Assembly (NCBI RefSeq): GCF_000765825.2
Contig: NZ_JRPE02000012.1
Location: forward strand, 1 to 59,025
From: Helicobacter magdeburgensis
Lineage (GTDB): Bacteria; Campylobacterota; Campylobacteria; Campylobacterales; Helicobacteraceae
Reading direction: 5' to 3'
DNA: 59,025 nucleotides
The translations under genes and the position numbers were made by a program. Positions 7,380 to 15,500 of this stretch are shown here, one piece after another. The stretch's first letter is position 1. Every line of letters starts with the position of its first letter. The notes below the pieces were generated by a model. That model was not told where the DNA came from. It worked only from the letters and a program-made list of their open reading frames with translations, and searched no databases.

Positions 7380-9026
7380 TTAATGTAGTGGCACAACATC
7401 TGGGATAATTGTCGGCAAAAACATAGCAATAATTGTCGTCCAAATCCCAATGAGAATAATGAGAGCAAGGGAATATTTGAGTGTAAATTTAAATAGCTCG
7501 GATTCCCTGCCAACTAGCCCAACCGCCGCACAAGCAATGGCTATACTTTGTGGGCTTATCATCTTACCAACAACGCCACCAACAGAGTTTGCCGCCAAGA
7601 ATAATGCCTCTTTAACACCAAGCTCTTGTGCTGTGATTTGCTGTAATGTCCCAAAGAGCAGATTTGAGCTTGTATCACTGCCGGTAATAAACACGCCAAG
7701 CCACCCAATAACCGGGCTAAAGAATGCAAACATATCGCCTGTTTTTGCAAAAGCTGTCCCCAAAGTCGCACTCATACCGCTATTTTTTGACACAAAGGCA
7801 AAGGCAACAACAAGCCCGATTGTAATACAAGGAATAGCCATTTCTTTAAGCGTATCCCAAAAGCATTCTGCCGCATCGCTAGATTTGATACGCAAGAAAA
7901 GAATCGTCAAAAATGCCGCAACCAAAATCGCCGTCCCTGCTTGGAGTGCGATAAAATTCACAGGAAGTACCAAAGAAACAGCTGCACCTTTTGGATCTAC
8001 AATGGATAAAGCGATATTATTAAAGGCAATTGTTACTTGTGTGTAGTCAAAAATCGCACCTTTTTCAAAAAGAGCCTTAAACCAAGGCTGTGTCCAAATA
8101 ACAATACACACGATAAGCAACACAAAAGGTAGCCACGCCTTGAAAATCTGCCCTGCACTCAAGGTGCTTTTCTTAGAGAAATCTTTTTCATCATCAAGCC
8201 TAAAAATATTTTTTGGCTGCCAAATACGCAAAAAGAGTGTGGTGCAAAGGAGTGAAACAATCGCAGAAACAATATCTGGCAATTCCGCACCCCAATGATT
8301 TGAGCTAAAATATTGTGTCCCTGTGAAACTTATAGCAGCGACCAAAATCGCTGGGAAAGTCTCTCTCACACCCTTAAATCCGTCCATCAAAAATACGATG
8401 AAAAAAGGAATTGTCAAGCTCAATGGCACAAGCATACGCCCAACCATCGCCGCAACCGCATACTGCTCAATATGCACGAGATTTGTCATCGCAATGATTG
8501 GAATCCCAACAGCACCAAATGCCACAGGTGCAGTATTGGCAATCAGGCATAGCCCTGCTGCATATAATGGGCGAAGTCCTAAGCCCACAAGTAATGCCGC
8601 AGTAATTGCTACAGGTCCGCCAAATCCTATCGCGCCCTCTAAAAATGAGCCAAAGCAGAATCCTATCAAAATCACTTGGATTCTGTGATCTGGCGTTATA
8701 GTGATAACGCTTGATTTAATCACCTCAAATGCACCGGATTTGACAGAGAGTTTATACAAGAAAATTGCCGCGATGATGATCCACGCGATAGGCCAAATAC
8801 CTTGTGCAAATCCTTGAACAAAACTCGCTCCAACAAGAGAAAAAGGCATATCATAAGCAAAAACTGCCAAAACTGAAGCCAACACAACGGTAAGGAATCC
8901 AGCCTGATACCCTTTGAGCTTAAAAACTAACAAACACGCCAAAAAACAAGCAATCGGCAGAAATGCCACGGTTGCACTTAGCCAAATACTGTTAAATGGG
9001 TCATAGACTTGTTGCCATACTTCCAT
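7380..9026 (-). CDS. lldP: L-lactate permease, LldP/LctP family
   Basis: 548 residues with about twelve membrane helices, the family's usual length. Conserved blocks include WQQVYDPFNSIWLSATVAFLP at the very start, GSFLEGAIGFGGPVAITAALL, NTAPVAFGAVGIPI and GVFITGSDTSSNLLFG. It imports L-lactate (also D-lactate or glycolate in relatives) with protons. It is divergent from lutABC, whose products oxidise L-lactate, so uptake and use are grouped as in other Helicobacter. Start ATG with AAGGAG upstream; -10 TATAAT at 9084-9089; terminator at 7340-7369. A 198-codon plus-strand frame inside it is a shadow. Confidence 0.95.
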   Translation of the reverse strand: MEVWQQVYDPFNSIWLSATVAFLPIACFLACLLVFKLKGYQAGFLTVVLASVLAVFAYDMPFSLVGASFVQGFAQGIWPIAWIIIAAIFLYKLSVKSGAFEVIKSSVITITPDHRIQVILIGFCFGSFLEGAIGFGGPVAITAALLVGLGLRPLYAAGLCLIANTAPVAFGAVGIPIIAMTNLVHIEQYAVAAMVGRMLVPLSLTIPFFIVFLMDGFKGVRETFPAILVAAISFTGTQYFSSNHWGAELPDIVSAIVSLLCTTLFLRIWQPKNIFRLDDEKDFSKKSTLSAGQIFKAWLPFVLLIVCIVIWTQPWFKALFEKGAIFDYTQVTIAFNNIALSIVDPKGAAVSLVLPVNFIALQAGTAILVAAFLTILFLRIKSSDAAECFWDTLKEMAIPCITIGLVVAFAFVSKNSGMSATLGTAFAKTGDMFAFFSPVIGWLGVFITGSDTSSNLLFGTLQQITAQELGVKEALFLAANSVGGVVGKMISPQSIAIACAAVGLVGRESELFKFTLKYSLALIILIGIWTTIIAMFLPTIIPDVVPLH

Positions 9027-9083
9027 ATTTAGATTCTCCTTTTTGAAATTTTTAGGTATAAAAGCATAGTTTGCTTGGCAAAT

Positions 9084-9089
9084 ATTATA
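9084..9089 (-). promoter_or_regulatory. -10 box of lldP
   Basis: TATAAT on the minus strand, about 58 bases before the lldP start, in a very AT-rich gap. Confidence 0.55.
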
Positions 9090-9136
9090 AAAAAATTTAA
9101 CCTTACAAAAATATACTAATAAGAATGTTTTATATG

Positions 9137-9161
9137 TAAATGTGTAAAATATTCACATTTA
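9137..9161. promoter_or_regulatory. Candidate operator between lldP and lutABC
   Basis: Perfect inverted repeat TAAATGTG-N9-CACATTTA in the 275-base divergent gap. It lies about 48 bases upstream of the lldP -10 and about 140 bases before lutA, well placed for a dimeric regulator acting on both directions. It resembles a CRP/FNR half-site pair (TGTG/CACA) but has one extra spacer base. No regulator gene is adjacent. Confidence 0.4.
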
Positions 9162-9301
9162 TACGATTATTTATTGTTTATATATTTGTGTAGAATTGAA
9201 ACAAAATTAATAAAATAAAAGCAAGTAATTTTTAACCTTTTGTTATTTTAAAGCTCGTTATATATATCATAACTGCTCTATATACAAGGAAGGAGCAAGT
9301 G

Positions 9302-10033
9302 ATGCGAGTGTTTTTTTTCTCAACCTGTCTTGGCGGTGTAGCGTATGCTGACACCTGTGTTAATGCGATAAAACTTTTGCAAAAAGAGGGCTGTGAGGTG
9401 GTTTTCAAAAAAGATCAAACTTGTTGTGCTCAACCAAGCTACAACTCCGGCTATTATGATGAAAGTCGCAAGGTAGCCTTGCATAATATCAATCTTTTTA
9501 AGGGTGAAGAGCCAATTATCGTGCCTTCTGGCTCTTGTGCAGGAATGATGAGAGAGGATTATTTGGAGCTGTTTGAAGGTAGAAGTGAGTTTGCTGAAGT
9601 AAAGCAATTTTGCCAACGCGTTTATGACTTGGGCGAATATCTCCACAAAGTGCTAGGTGTGAAGTATGAAGACAAAGGGAATCCTGTGAAAGTTACTTGG
9701 CATAGTAATTGCCACGCTTTGCGGACTTCAAAGGTTGTAGATAGTGCAAAGGCGTTAATAAACTCACTGCAAAATGTAGAACTTATAGAATTAGAGCGTG
9801 AAGAAGAGTGCTGTGGATTTGGCGGAAGCTTTAGTGTCAAAGAGCCTGAAGTCTCACACGCAATGGTAAGCCAAAAGATTGAAGATATCCTCTCACGCAA
9901 TGTAGAGTATGTCATCTCTGCTGATGCGGGTTGTCTGCTGAATATTAGTGGAGCATTAAAAAAGCAAAATGCCCAAGTCAAACCCATACATCTCTATGAC
10001 TTTTTGGCACAAAGAATTGGGCTAGGAGCGTAA
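9302..10033 (+). CDS. lutA: L-lactate dehydrogenase complex subunit LutA (LldE), CCG-domain protein
   Basis: 243 residues with two cysteine-rich CCG domains (pfam DUF224 type): CLGGVAYADTC/TCCAQPSYNSGY in the first and HSNCHALR/ECCGFGGSFSVK in the second. These bind an iron-sulfur cofactor in the LutABC L-lactate oxidising complex. The frame could begin at the GTG 3 bases earlier, but AAGGAAGGAG is best spaced for the ATG at 9302. A run of eight Ts lies at codons 4-6 and could slip. First gene of the operon; lutB follows one base after the stop. Confidence 0.93.
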   Translation: MRVFFFSTCLGGVAYADTCVNAIKLLQKEGCEVVFKKDQTCCAQPSYNSGYYDESRKVALHNINLFKGEEPIIVPSGSCAGMMREDYLELFEGRSEFAEVKQFCQRVYDLGEYLHKVLGVKYEDKGNPVKVTWHSNCHALRTSKVVDSAKALINSLQNVELIELEREEECCGFGGSFSVKEPEVSHAMVSQKIEDILSRNVEYVISADAGCLLNISGALKKQNAQVKPIHLYDFLAQRIGLGA

Positions 10034-10034
10034 T

Positions 10035-11468
10035 ATGAGCTATCAAGGACATCACGATATTGTTAATACCAAGCTTAGTGATAAGCAATTAAGAGTAAAT
10101 CTTAAAAATGTAATGGATACCCTTAAAACAAATCGCAAGAATCTCATAGCTTCACGCTACACAGATTGGGAAGAGCTACGCGAGAAGGGCAAAGCACTCA
10201 AACAAAAGACATTGTCACGGCTTGATGTTTTATTAGAGCGATTTGAGCAAAATGCAAGTAAAAATGGCTTTATTATCCACTGGGCGAGTGATAGCAAGGA
10301 AGCAAATGAGATTATTTACTCACTTATGAAAGAAAAGGGCGTAACTAAGATTCTAAAAGGCAAGTCAATGGCAAGTGAGGAAACCCACTTAAACGCCTTT
10401 TTGAAGCAAAAGGGGCTAGACCCCATTGAGACGGATTTAGGTGAGCTTATCATTCAGCTTATAGATGAACCACCTGTGCATATTGTCGCCCCTGCGATTC
10501 ATAAAAATCGCTATCAAATCGGCGAGATTTTCGCTCAAAAGCTTGGGGCAAATCTAGAATCTGAGCCAGAAAAGCTCAATGAAATTGCTCGTGTGCATTT
10601 ACGCAAAGAGTTTCAAGAGTTTAAAATGGGGCTAAGTGGAGTAAATTTTGCCATTGCTGATGAGGGGGCGATTTGGCTTATTGAAAATGAAGGCAATGGG
10701 CGTATGAGTACCACTGCGAGTGATATTCACATAGCTATTTGTGGGATTGAAAAGATTGTAGAAAGTTTTGAAGATGCCTCTATCCTTGATGCCTTGCTTG
10801 TGCCTTCAGCCACAGGAGCGGCGATTACTTGCTATAACAATATCATCACTTCTCCACGAAAAGAGGGTGAGCTTGATGGACCAAAGGAAGTGCATATCAT
10901 CTTGCTTGATAACAATCGCTCCACAATCTTAAAAGATTCACATTTTTACAAATCCCTTAGCTGTATCCGCTGTGGAACTTGCCTGAATCACTGCCCCGTG
11001 TATGATAAAATCGGCGGACACGCTTACCTTAGCACATATCCCGGACCTATCGGGGAAGTCATCTCCCCACAGCTCTTTGGTATGAAAAACTACGGACATA
11101 TGGTGAATCTCTGCTCCCTTTGTGGGCGATGCTCTGAAGTCTGCCCTGTCAAAATCCCACTTGCCGAGCTTATACGAGATTTGCGAAGTGAAAAAGTGGG
11201 GCAAGGCAGGAAGAATCTTAAAAATAACGATGGCAGCTTGAAAGATAGGCAAGAGCAGTTTGGTATGACAAAATTTGCCAATCTAGCAAGTAATGGTAGC
11301 TCGTGGAGAAGAATGCTAAGTTTAGCTGCATTTTTTGCCCCACTTGCAAAGCCCTTTGCTTCATTTATACCCGGCTTAAAAAATTGGGTAGCATATAGGG
11401 CATTTCCAGAGCTAAGCGGGAATCTCCATAAGAAAGTATCAAAAATGCAGGGGGTGATTTATGAGTAA
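10035..11468 (+). CDS. lutB: L-lactate dehydrogenase complex subunit LutB (LldF), 4Fe-4S protein
   Basis: 477 residues. The N-terminal DUF162/LUD domain includes KGKSMASEETHLN and AIADEGAIWL. Two ferredoxin-type clusters follow: CIRCGTCLNHCPVY at about 313-326 and CSLCGRCSEVCPVKIP at about 358-373. The C-terminal tail (KNWVAYRAFPELSG) is usual for LutB. It is the iron-sulfur electron-transfer subunit passing electrons from L-lactate to the respiratory chain. It is encoded one base after lutA and overlaps lutC by eight bases, consistent with one coupled operon. Confidence 0.94.
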   Translation: MSYQGHHDIVNTKLSDKQLRVNLKNVMDTLKTNRKNLIASRYTDWEELREKGKALKQKTLSRLDVLLERFEQNASKNGFIIHWASDSKEANEIIYSLMKEKGVTKILKGKSMASEETHLNAFLKQKGLDPIETDLGELIIQLIDEPPVHIVAPAIHKNRYQIGEIFAQKLGANLESEPEKLNEIARVHLRKEFQEFKMGLSGVNFAIADEGAIWLIENEGNGRMSTTASDIHIAICGIEKIVESFEDASILDALLVPSATGAAITCYNNIITSPRKEGELDGPKEVHIILLDNNRSTILKDSHFYKSLSCIRCGTCLNHCPVYDKIGGHAYLSTYPGPIGEVISPQLFGMKNYGHMVNLCSLCGRCSEVCPVKIPLAELIRDLRSEKVGQGRKNLKNNDGSLKDRQEQFGMTKFANLASNGSSWRRMLSLAAFFAPLAKPFASFIPGLKNWVAYRAFPELSGNLHKKVSKMQGVIYE

Positions 11469-12114
11469 GCAGAGTATTTTAAATAATGTCAAGGCTTCAT
11501 TGCAAGAGAACAAGATTCAAGCACAATTCCCAAACTACGCAAACCCTATGAAACGCACAAATGATGATAAAGTGCAGGAATACATCGCGTGGCAGGGGGC
11601 AAACAAAGCCATTGTGATAGAATCTAGCCAAGAGAGCTTAGCACAGGATATTTACAAAGCACTCGCAGAATCTCAAGCAAAAAATGTCCTTTACAATCCA
11701 AATATTGACATTAATCCACAAAGCTTAAAAGCACTTGATACGCAAGATTCTATGCAGTTTGTGGCGTATGAAAAAAGTGTTGATGAGCAAAGGGCAAATC
11801 TCTTTGCTTTTGATACTTCAATCGTGCAGGCAAGCTGTGGCGTGGCAAATCTAGGCGTCATCGGCGTGGCTTCAAATGTAAAAGCCCCTCGCCTTTCTTC
11901 ACTCATCACACGCACTTGCATTGCTTTGCTTAAAAAACAAGATGTTGTAGAGAATTTCTACGAAGGGGTGCAAACGCTTAAAGCACAAGGTGAGAATGGC
12001 AAACTCCCTACTAATATGATTTTCATCGCCGGTCCCTCACGCACAGCGGATATTGAGCTACAAACCGTCTTTGGTGTGCACGGCTCTGTGAAAAGCTATA
12101 TTATTTTATATTGA
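11461..12114 (+). CDS. lutC: L-lactate dehydrogenase complex subunit LutC (LldG)
   Basis: 217 residues of the LutC/YkgG LUD family. Typical features are the central FDTSIVQASCGVANLGVIGV segment and the late IFIAGPSRTADIELQTVFGVHG motif, the family signature. Third subunit of the L-lactate oxidising complex. Its ATG lies inside the end of lutB. The stop is followed 10 bases later by a ModE-like regulator gene on the same strand, so the two operons may be read through. Confidence 0.93.
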   Translation: MSKQSILNNVKASLQENKIQAQFPNYANPMKRTNDDKVQEYIAWQGANKAIVIESSQESLAQDIYKALAESQAKNVLYNPNIDINPQSLKALDTQDSMQFVAYEKSVDEQRANLFAFDTSIVQASCGVANLGVIGVASNVKAPRLSSLITRTCIALLKKQDVVENFYEGVQTLKAQGENGKLPTNMIFIAGPSRTADIELQTVFGVHGSVKSYIILY

Positions 12115-12124
12115 GAGTATAAAA

Positions 12125-12514
12125 ATGAATGTATTTGCACGATTTTGGTTTGAAAAAAATGAGAAAAGCTATATCGGCGTTGGGCGGGCTGAACTGCTGA
12201 CGCGTATAGCAGAAAGCGGCTCTATCTCAAAAGCAGCTAAACAAATGGGTATGAGCTACAAGGCTGCGTGGGATAGTGTAGACATTATGAATAAGCTCTC
12301 TCCTAGCCCCCTTGTAGAATCTTGCAATGGCGGAAAAGGCGGTGGCGGGACAAAGCTCACCCCCCTTGGCTTTGAAGCGTTGAAGGCTTTTAATGAGCTA
12401 GAACGCGTGAAAAATATCTTTTTTGATTATTTGGATAATTCACAGGACTTTGCCGAGCTGACAAAAAGACTAAGCGATTTAGAATCCGCCCTTGAAGATT
12501 TTAAAGCAAAGTAG
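12125..12514 (+). CDS. ModE-type winged-helix regulator lacking a molybdate-binding domain
   Basis: 129 residues matching only the N-terminal DNA-binding half of ModE: ISKAAKQMGMSYKAAWDSVD (helix-turn-helix) then GGKGGGGTKLTPLGFEAL (wing and linker). E. coli ModE has about 260 residues, with two C-terminal TOBE domains that sense molybdate; here the protein ends in an acidic helix. Sensing must be lost, done by another protein, or replaced. It sits directly before modA. A 16-bp AT palindrome at 12569-12584 between the two genes is a possible binding site. Confidence 0.85.
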   Translation: MNVFARFWFEKNEKSYIGVGRAELLTRIAESGSISKAAKQMGMSYKAAWDSVDIMNKLSPSPLVESCNGGKGGGGTKLTPLGFEALKAFNELERVKNIFFDYLDNSQDFAELTKRLSDLESALEDFKAK

Positions 12515-12568
12515 ATTCTTGTCTCATAGGCGATTTTATGTCTTGCTTGTTGCAAAATGTTTTATGGT

Positions 12569-12584
12569 TATATAAATTTATATA
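12569..12584. promoter_or_regulatory. AT palindrome before modA, possible ModE site
   Basis: TATATAAATTTATATA is a perfect 16-bp palindrome 37 bases before the modA start, overlapping where the promoter should be. ModE sites in other bacteria contain TATAT-type half-sites, so an operator is plausible. AT-rich DNA gives such palindromes by chance more easily than usual. Confidence 0.35.
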
Positions 12585-12620
12585 TTATTTAATTTCAATA
12601 TTTCACCACAAGGAATGACT

Positions 12621-13382
12621 ATGAAAATGAAAAAAATCCTAAGCGTTTGTGCTTTAAGTGCCTTTATGTGTGTCAATGCAATGGCGGAGCAGATTAATGT
12701 TCTAGCTGCTGCTAGTCTTAGATATGTCCTAGAAGATATTAAAAGTGAGTTTTTAAAAACGCATAAAAAAGACAAGATTGAAGTGAGCTACATCTCTTCT
12801 GGCAAGGCGTATGCACAGATTCAAAATGGCTCTCCCACGCATCTTTTTATCGCCGCAGATGTGAGCTACCCACAAAAACTCTATGATGAAAAACTAGCTC
12901 CCAGTCAGCCAAGCAACTACGCCAAGGGCAAACTCGTGCTTTTTAGTGCTAATGCCGACTTTAAGGCAGATAGCATTGAGATTTTGAAAAATGATAAAAT
13001 CAAGCATATTGCTATTCCAAATCCAAAACTTGCCCCCTACGGCAGAGCGGCAGAAGAGTTTTTACAATCACAAAAGCTAGAGAAAAAGCTTAAATCAAAA
13101 CTAAGTGTTGGGGATTCTATCGGTCAGGCGACAAGCTATGTGTTGCAAGGGGCAAGTGAGGTAGGCTTTAGTGCGTTATCAATGGTGATTAAGGATAAAA
13201 CTCCAAATCTCACTTACACACTCATTGATGAAAGCAGCTATAAGCCGATAAATCAAGCTTTGATTATCCCAAATCACGGCAAAGATTCTAAGCTTGCTAA
13301 AGAGTTTGTAGAATATATCTTAACTTCCAAAGTGGCAGAGAAAATATTCCAAGAATATGGCTATGACAAGGCTGATAAATAA
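12621..13382 (+). CDS. modA: Molybdate ABC transporter, periplasmic binding protein ModA
   Basis: 253 residues with a signal peptide of about 22 residues (cleavage near AMA-EQ). Mature start INVLAAASLRYVLEDI and ISSGKAYAQIQNGSPTHLFIAAD match ModA, which binds molybdate or tungstate. Later blocks: AIPNPKLAPYGRAAEEFL and VLQGASEVGFSALSMV. An ATG at 12615 is in frame but directly touches the AAGGA site; the ATG at 12621 is correctly spaced. First of the mod transport genes. Confidence 0.93.
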   Translation: MKMKKILSVCALSAFMCVNAMAEQINVLAAASLRYVLEDIKSEFLKTHKKDKIEVSYISSGKAYAQIQNGSPTHLFIAADVSYPQKLYDEKLAPSQPSNYAKGKLVLFSANADFKADSIEILKNDKIKHIAIPNPKLAPYGRAAEEFLQSQKLEKKLKSKLSVGDSIGQATSYVLQGASEVGFSALSMVIKDKTPNLTYTLIDESSYKPINQALIIPNHGKDSKLAKEFVEYILTSKVAEKIFQEYGYDKADK

Positions 13383-13408
13383 GCAGTGATAGCTCAAAAT
13401 AGGCTCAA

Positions 13409-13870
13409 ATGAATAAGATTCCCGCTTGTGTAACTCAAATATTTAAGCAAAATGGCTGTGTGTTGCTAGAGCTGCAATGTAGCTTTGGCACACTTCATAG
13501 CCTCATACTTGAGCCTTGCGAGTTTAGCTCTAATGACAAAGTCATAGCTACTTTTAAAGAAAATGAGATTATTCCTTTCTATTCTACGCCACATACGCAA
13601 TACGCCTTGCTTTCACGCCTTAACATCTTTGAAGCTCAAATCACAGATATTCAAACAAGCGGTTTTTTCACGCGTCTTAAGCTTATACCAACCACACAAA
13701 ATACGCTAGATTATACACACTCACAGGATTTTATAGACAATACAAAATCTCAAAATATTACCCCCATTTACGCCCTATTCCCTAGCCTTACCCCAATAGA
13801 GATAAGCCAAAATCAGCCTTGCAAATGGCATATCCCAAGCTCACATATTTTGCTAGAAAAGTATATGTAA
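13409..13870 (+). CDS. TOBE-like protein encoded between modA and modB
   Basis: 153 residues, no signal peptide. It appears to hold two TOBE-like halves (GCVLLELQCSFGTLHSLIL ... NDKVIATFKENE, then IFEAQITDIQTSGFFTRLKLIP), the fold that binds molybdate or molybdopterin. Campylobacter jejuni has a comparable gene at the same place in its mod cluster. Since the local ModE lacks its TOBE part, this protein is a candidate intracellular molybdate sensor or store; that role is inference. A poorly conserved Thr/Ser/Gln-rich insertion lies at about residues 93-115. The start codon follows modA by 26 bases. Confidence 0.6.
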   Translation: MNKIPACVTQIFKQNGCVLLELQCSFGTLHSLILEPCEFSSNDKVIATFKENEIIPFYSTPHTQYALLSRLNIFEAQITDIQTSGFFTRLKLIPTTQNTLDYTHSQDFIDNTKSQNITPIYALFPSLTPIEISQNQPCKWHIPSSHILLEKYM

Positions 13871-13881
13871 AGGGGTAGGCA

Positions 13882-14601
13882 GTGGAGTTTTTAGAATCTT
13901 TAAATCTCACTTTCATAGCAAATATGGCAGAGTTTTTTGACACAATGAAGCTTACTTTTCTCGTGGCATTTCTTACCACGCTTATTTTACTCCCCATAGG
14001 CATAGCCCTTGGCAATTACCTTGCATTCTCGCAAAGCCCACTGCGTCCTGTGATTGAAGTGCTTGTGTGGATGCCCCTTGTGCTGCCCCCATCAGTGCTA
14101 GGATTCTATTTACTTATCACTTTTAGCCCAAAAAATGCACTAGGGGCATTTTTGCTAGAGCATTTTAACTTCAAGCTTGTCTTTAGCTTTGAAGGCTTAA
14201 TCTTGGCAAGTGTGATTTTCTCACTGCCCTTTATGGCAAATCCCATAAAATCAGCTCTATCTTCCCTGTCTAAAAGCTTAAAGGAGGCAAGCTTTACGCT
14301 TGGCAAAGGCAGAATCTACACACTCTTTTTCGTCCTTCTGCCAAATATAATTCCTGCTATTTTGCTTGGCTGTGTAACGAGCTTTGCCCATACCATAGGG
14401 GAGTTTGGCGTTGTGATGATGATAGGGGGCAATATCCCAAACCAAACACGCGTAGCAAGTATTGCCATCTATGATGAAGTAGAATCGCTTAACTACCCCC
14501 TAGCCCATCAATACGCCCTAAGTCTCTTTCTCATTTGCTTTGTGTTGCTTCTAGCCATTTTTTATCTTAACAAACATTTTCAAAAAAAGGGTATTGTATG
14601 A
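13882..14601 (+). CDS. modB: Molybdate ABC transporter permease ModB
   Basis: 239 residues, five to six membrane helices. The EAA loop that docks the ATPase is clear: SLKEASFTLGKGRIYTLFFV. HTIGEFGVVMMIGGNIPNQT is the usual ModB signature. GTG start with AAAGGGG upstream, 11 bases after the previous stop. The end overlaps modC (ATGA), implying translational coupling. Confidence 0.94.
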   Translation: MEFLESLNLTFIANMAEFFDTMKLTFLVAFLTTLILLPIGIALGNYLAFSQSPLRPVIEVLVWMPLVLPPSVLGFYLLITFSPKNALGAFLLEHFNFKLVFSFEGLILASVIFSLPFMANPIKSALSSLSKSLKEASFTLGKGRIYTLFFVLLPNIIPAILLGCVTSFAHTIGEFGVVMMIGGNIPNQTRVASIAIYDEVESLNYPLAHQYALSLFLICFVLLLAIFYLNKHFQKKGIV

Positions 14602-15497
14602 GCGATATTCACTTGCATTTTCACAAAACCCTGCTTGGCAATAAAGGCAAGTTCCGTTTAGAGATTGATAAGCACATTAATTTTGGTGAGTTTATCGCTC
14701 TTTTTGGTAAATCGGGTGCAGGGAAAACGAGTATTTTGCGGATTCTAAGCGGACTAGATAGTGTGGAGCAGGGCTATATCCGTGTGGGCGATGAAGTGTG
14801 GCTAGATTCACAAAAGGGTATTCATCTCGCCCCGCAAAAACGTCATATTGGCTTTGTCTTTCAAAATTATGCGCTTTTTCCACATCTTAGCGTATATCAA
14901 AACATTTGCTTTGGGCTTAAAAACAAGCACGACAAAAGCTTTGCTAATGAGCTTATGGAGCTTATGGATTTACACTCTCTTAAAAACGCTAGAATCTCCC
15001 AGCTTTCCGGTGGGCAATCTCAACGCGTGGCTTTGGCTCGGGCATTAAGCTCAAAACCAAAAATCCTTTTGCTTGATGAGCCTTTCTCCGCCCTTGATAA
15101 CGCAATGGCACAGACTTTGCAAAATGAGCTAAAAAAGATTCATAAACTTTTCAATCTCACTACCCTGCTTGTAAGCCATAGTTTAAGTGAAATTTTCTCA
15201 CTTGCCTCAAGGAGCTTTGTTGTAGAATCTGGGCAGATTCTAAGTGATGGAAGCAATCAAGAAGTCTTTATTCAAAAGCGACTCAGTGCGAAAATCACGC
15301 TTGTGGGGCAGATTATTGCCATTGATATGCAGGAGCTATTTTGTATTATCAGTGTGCTGTGTAATGCTGAAATCCTACGGATTGTGTATGATAGAGAGCA
15401 GAGCTTAGAATTTAGTATAGGGGAGCAGGTTGTCATCGCCCAAAAAGCCTTTAGCCCTATGCTGTATAAGCTCAATAACACAAACCATCTTGTGTAG
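14598..15497 (+). CDS. modC: Molybdate ABC transporter ATPase ModC
   Basis: 299 residues. Walker A FGKSGAGKTS (about 37-46), Q-loop FVFQNYALFPHLSV, signature LSGGQSQRVALARAL, Walker B ILLLDEPFSALD, H-loop LLVSHS. After the ATPase (about 215 residues) is a single short TOBE-like domain (ITLVGQIIAIDMQELFCIIS ... GEQVVIAQKAF). E. coli ModC is about 50 residues longer. It powers molybdate uptake with ModA and ModB. Converges on the U32 gene with 3 bases between stops and no visible terminator. Confidence 0.93.
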   Translation: MSDIHLHFHKTLLGNKGKFRLEIDKHINFGEFIALFGKSGAGKTSILRILSGLDSVEQGYIRVGDEVWLDSQKGIHLAPQKRHIGFVFQNYALFPHLSVYQNICFGLKNKHDKSFANELMELMDLHSLKNARISQLSGGQSQRVALARALSSKPKILLLDEPFSALDNAMAQTLQNELKKIHKLFNLTTLLVSHSLSEIFSLASRSFVVESGQILSDGSNQEVFIQKRLSAKITLVGQIIAIDMQELFCIISVLCNAEILRIVYDREQSLEFSIGEQVVIAQKAFSPMLYKLNNTNHLV

Positions 15498-15500
15498 ATT

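Noticed and set aside
7450-8046. 198-codon plus-strand frame
   Set aside because: It lies fully antisense to the conserved lldP gene, has no family features and is a codon-bias shadow.
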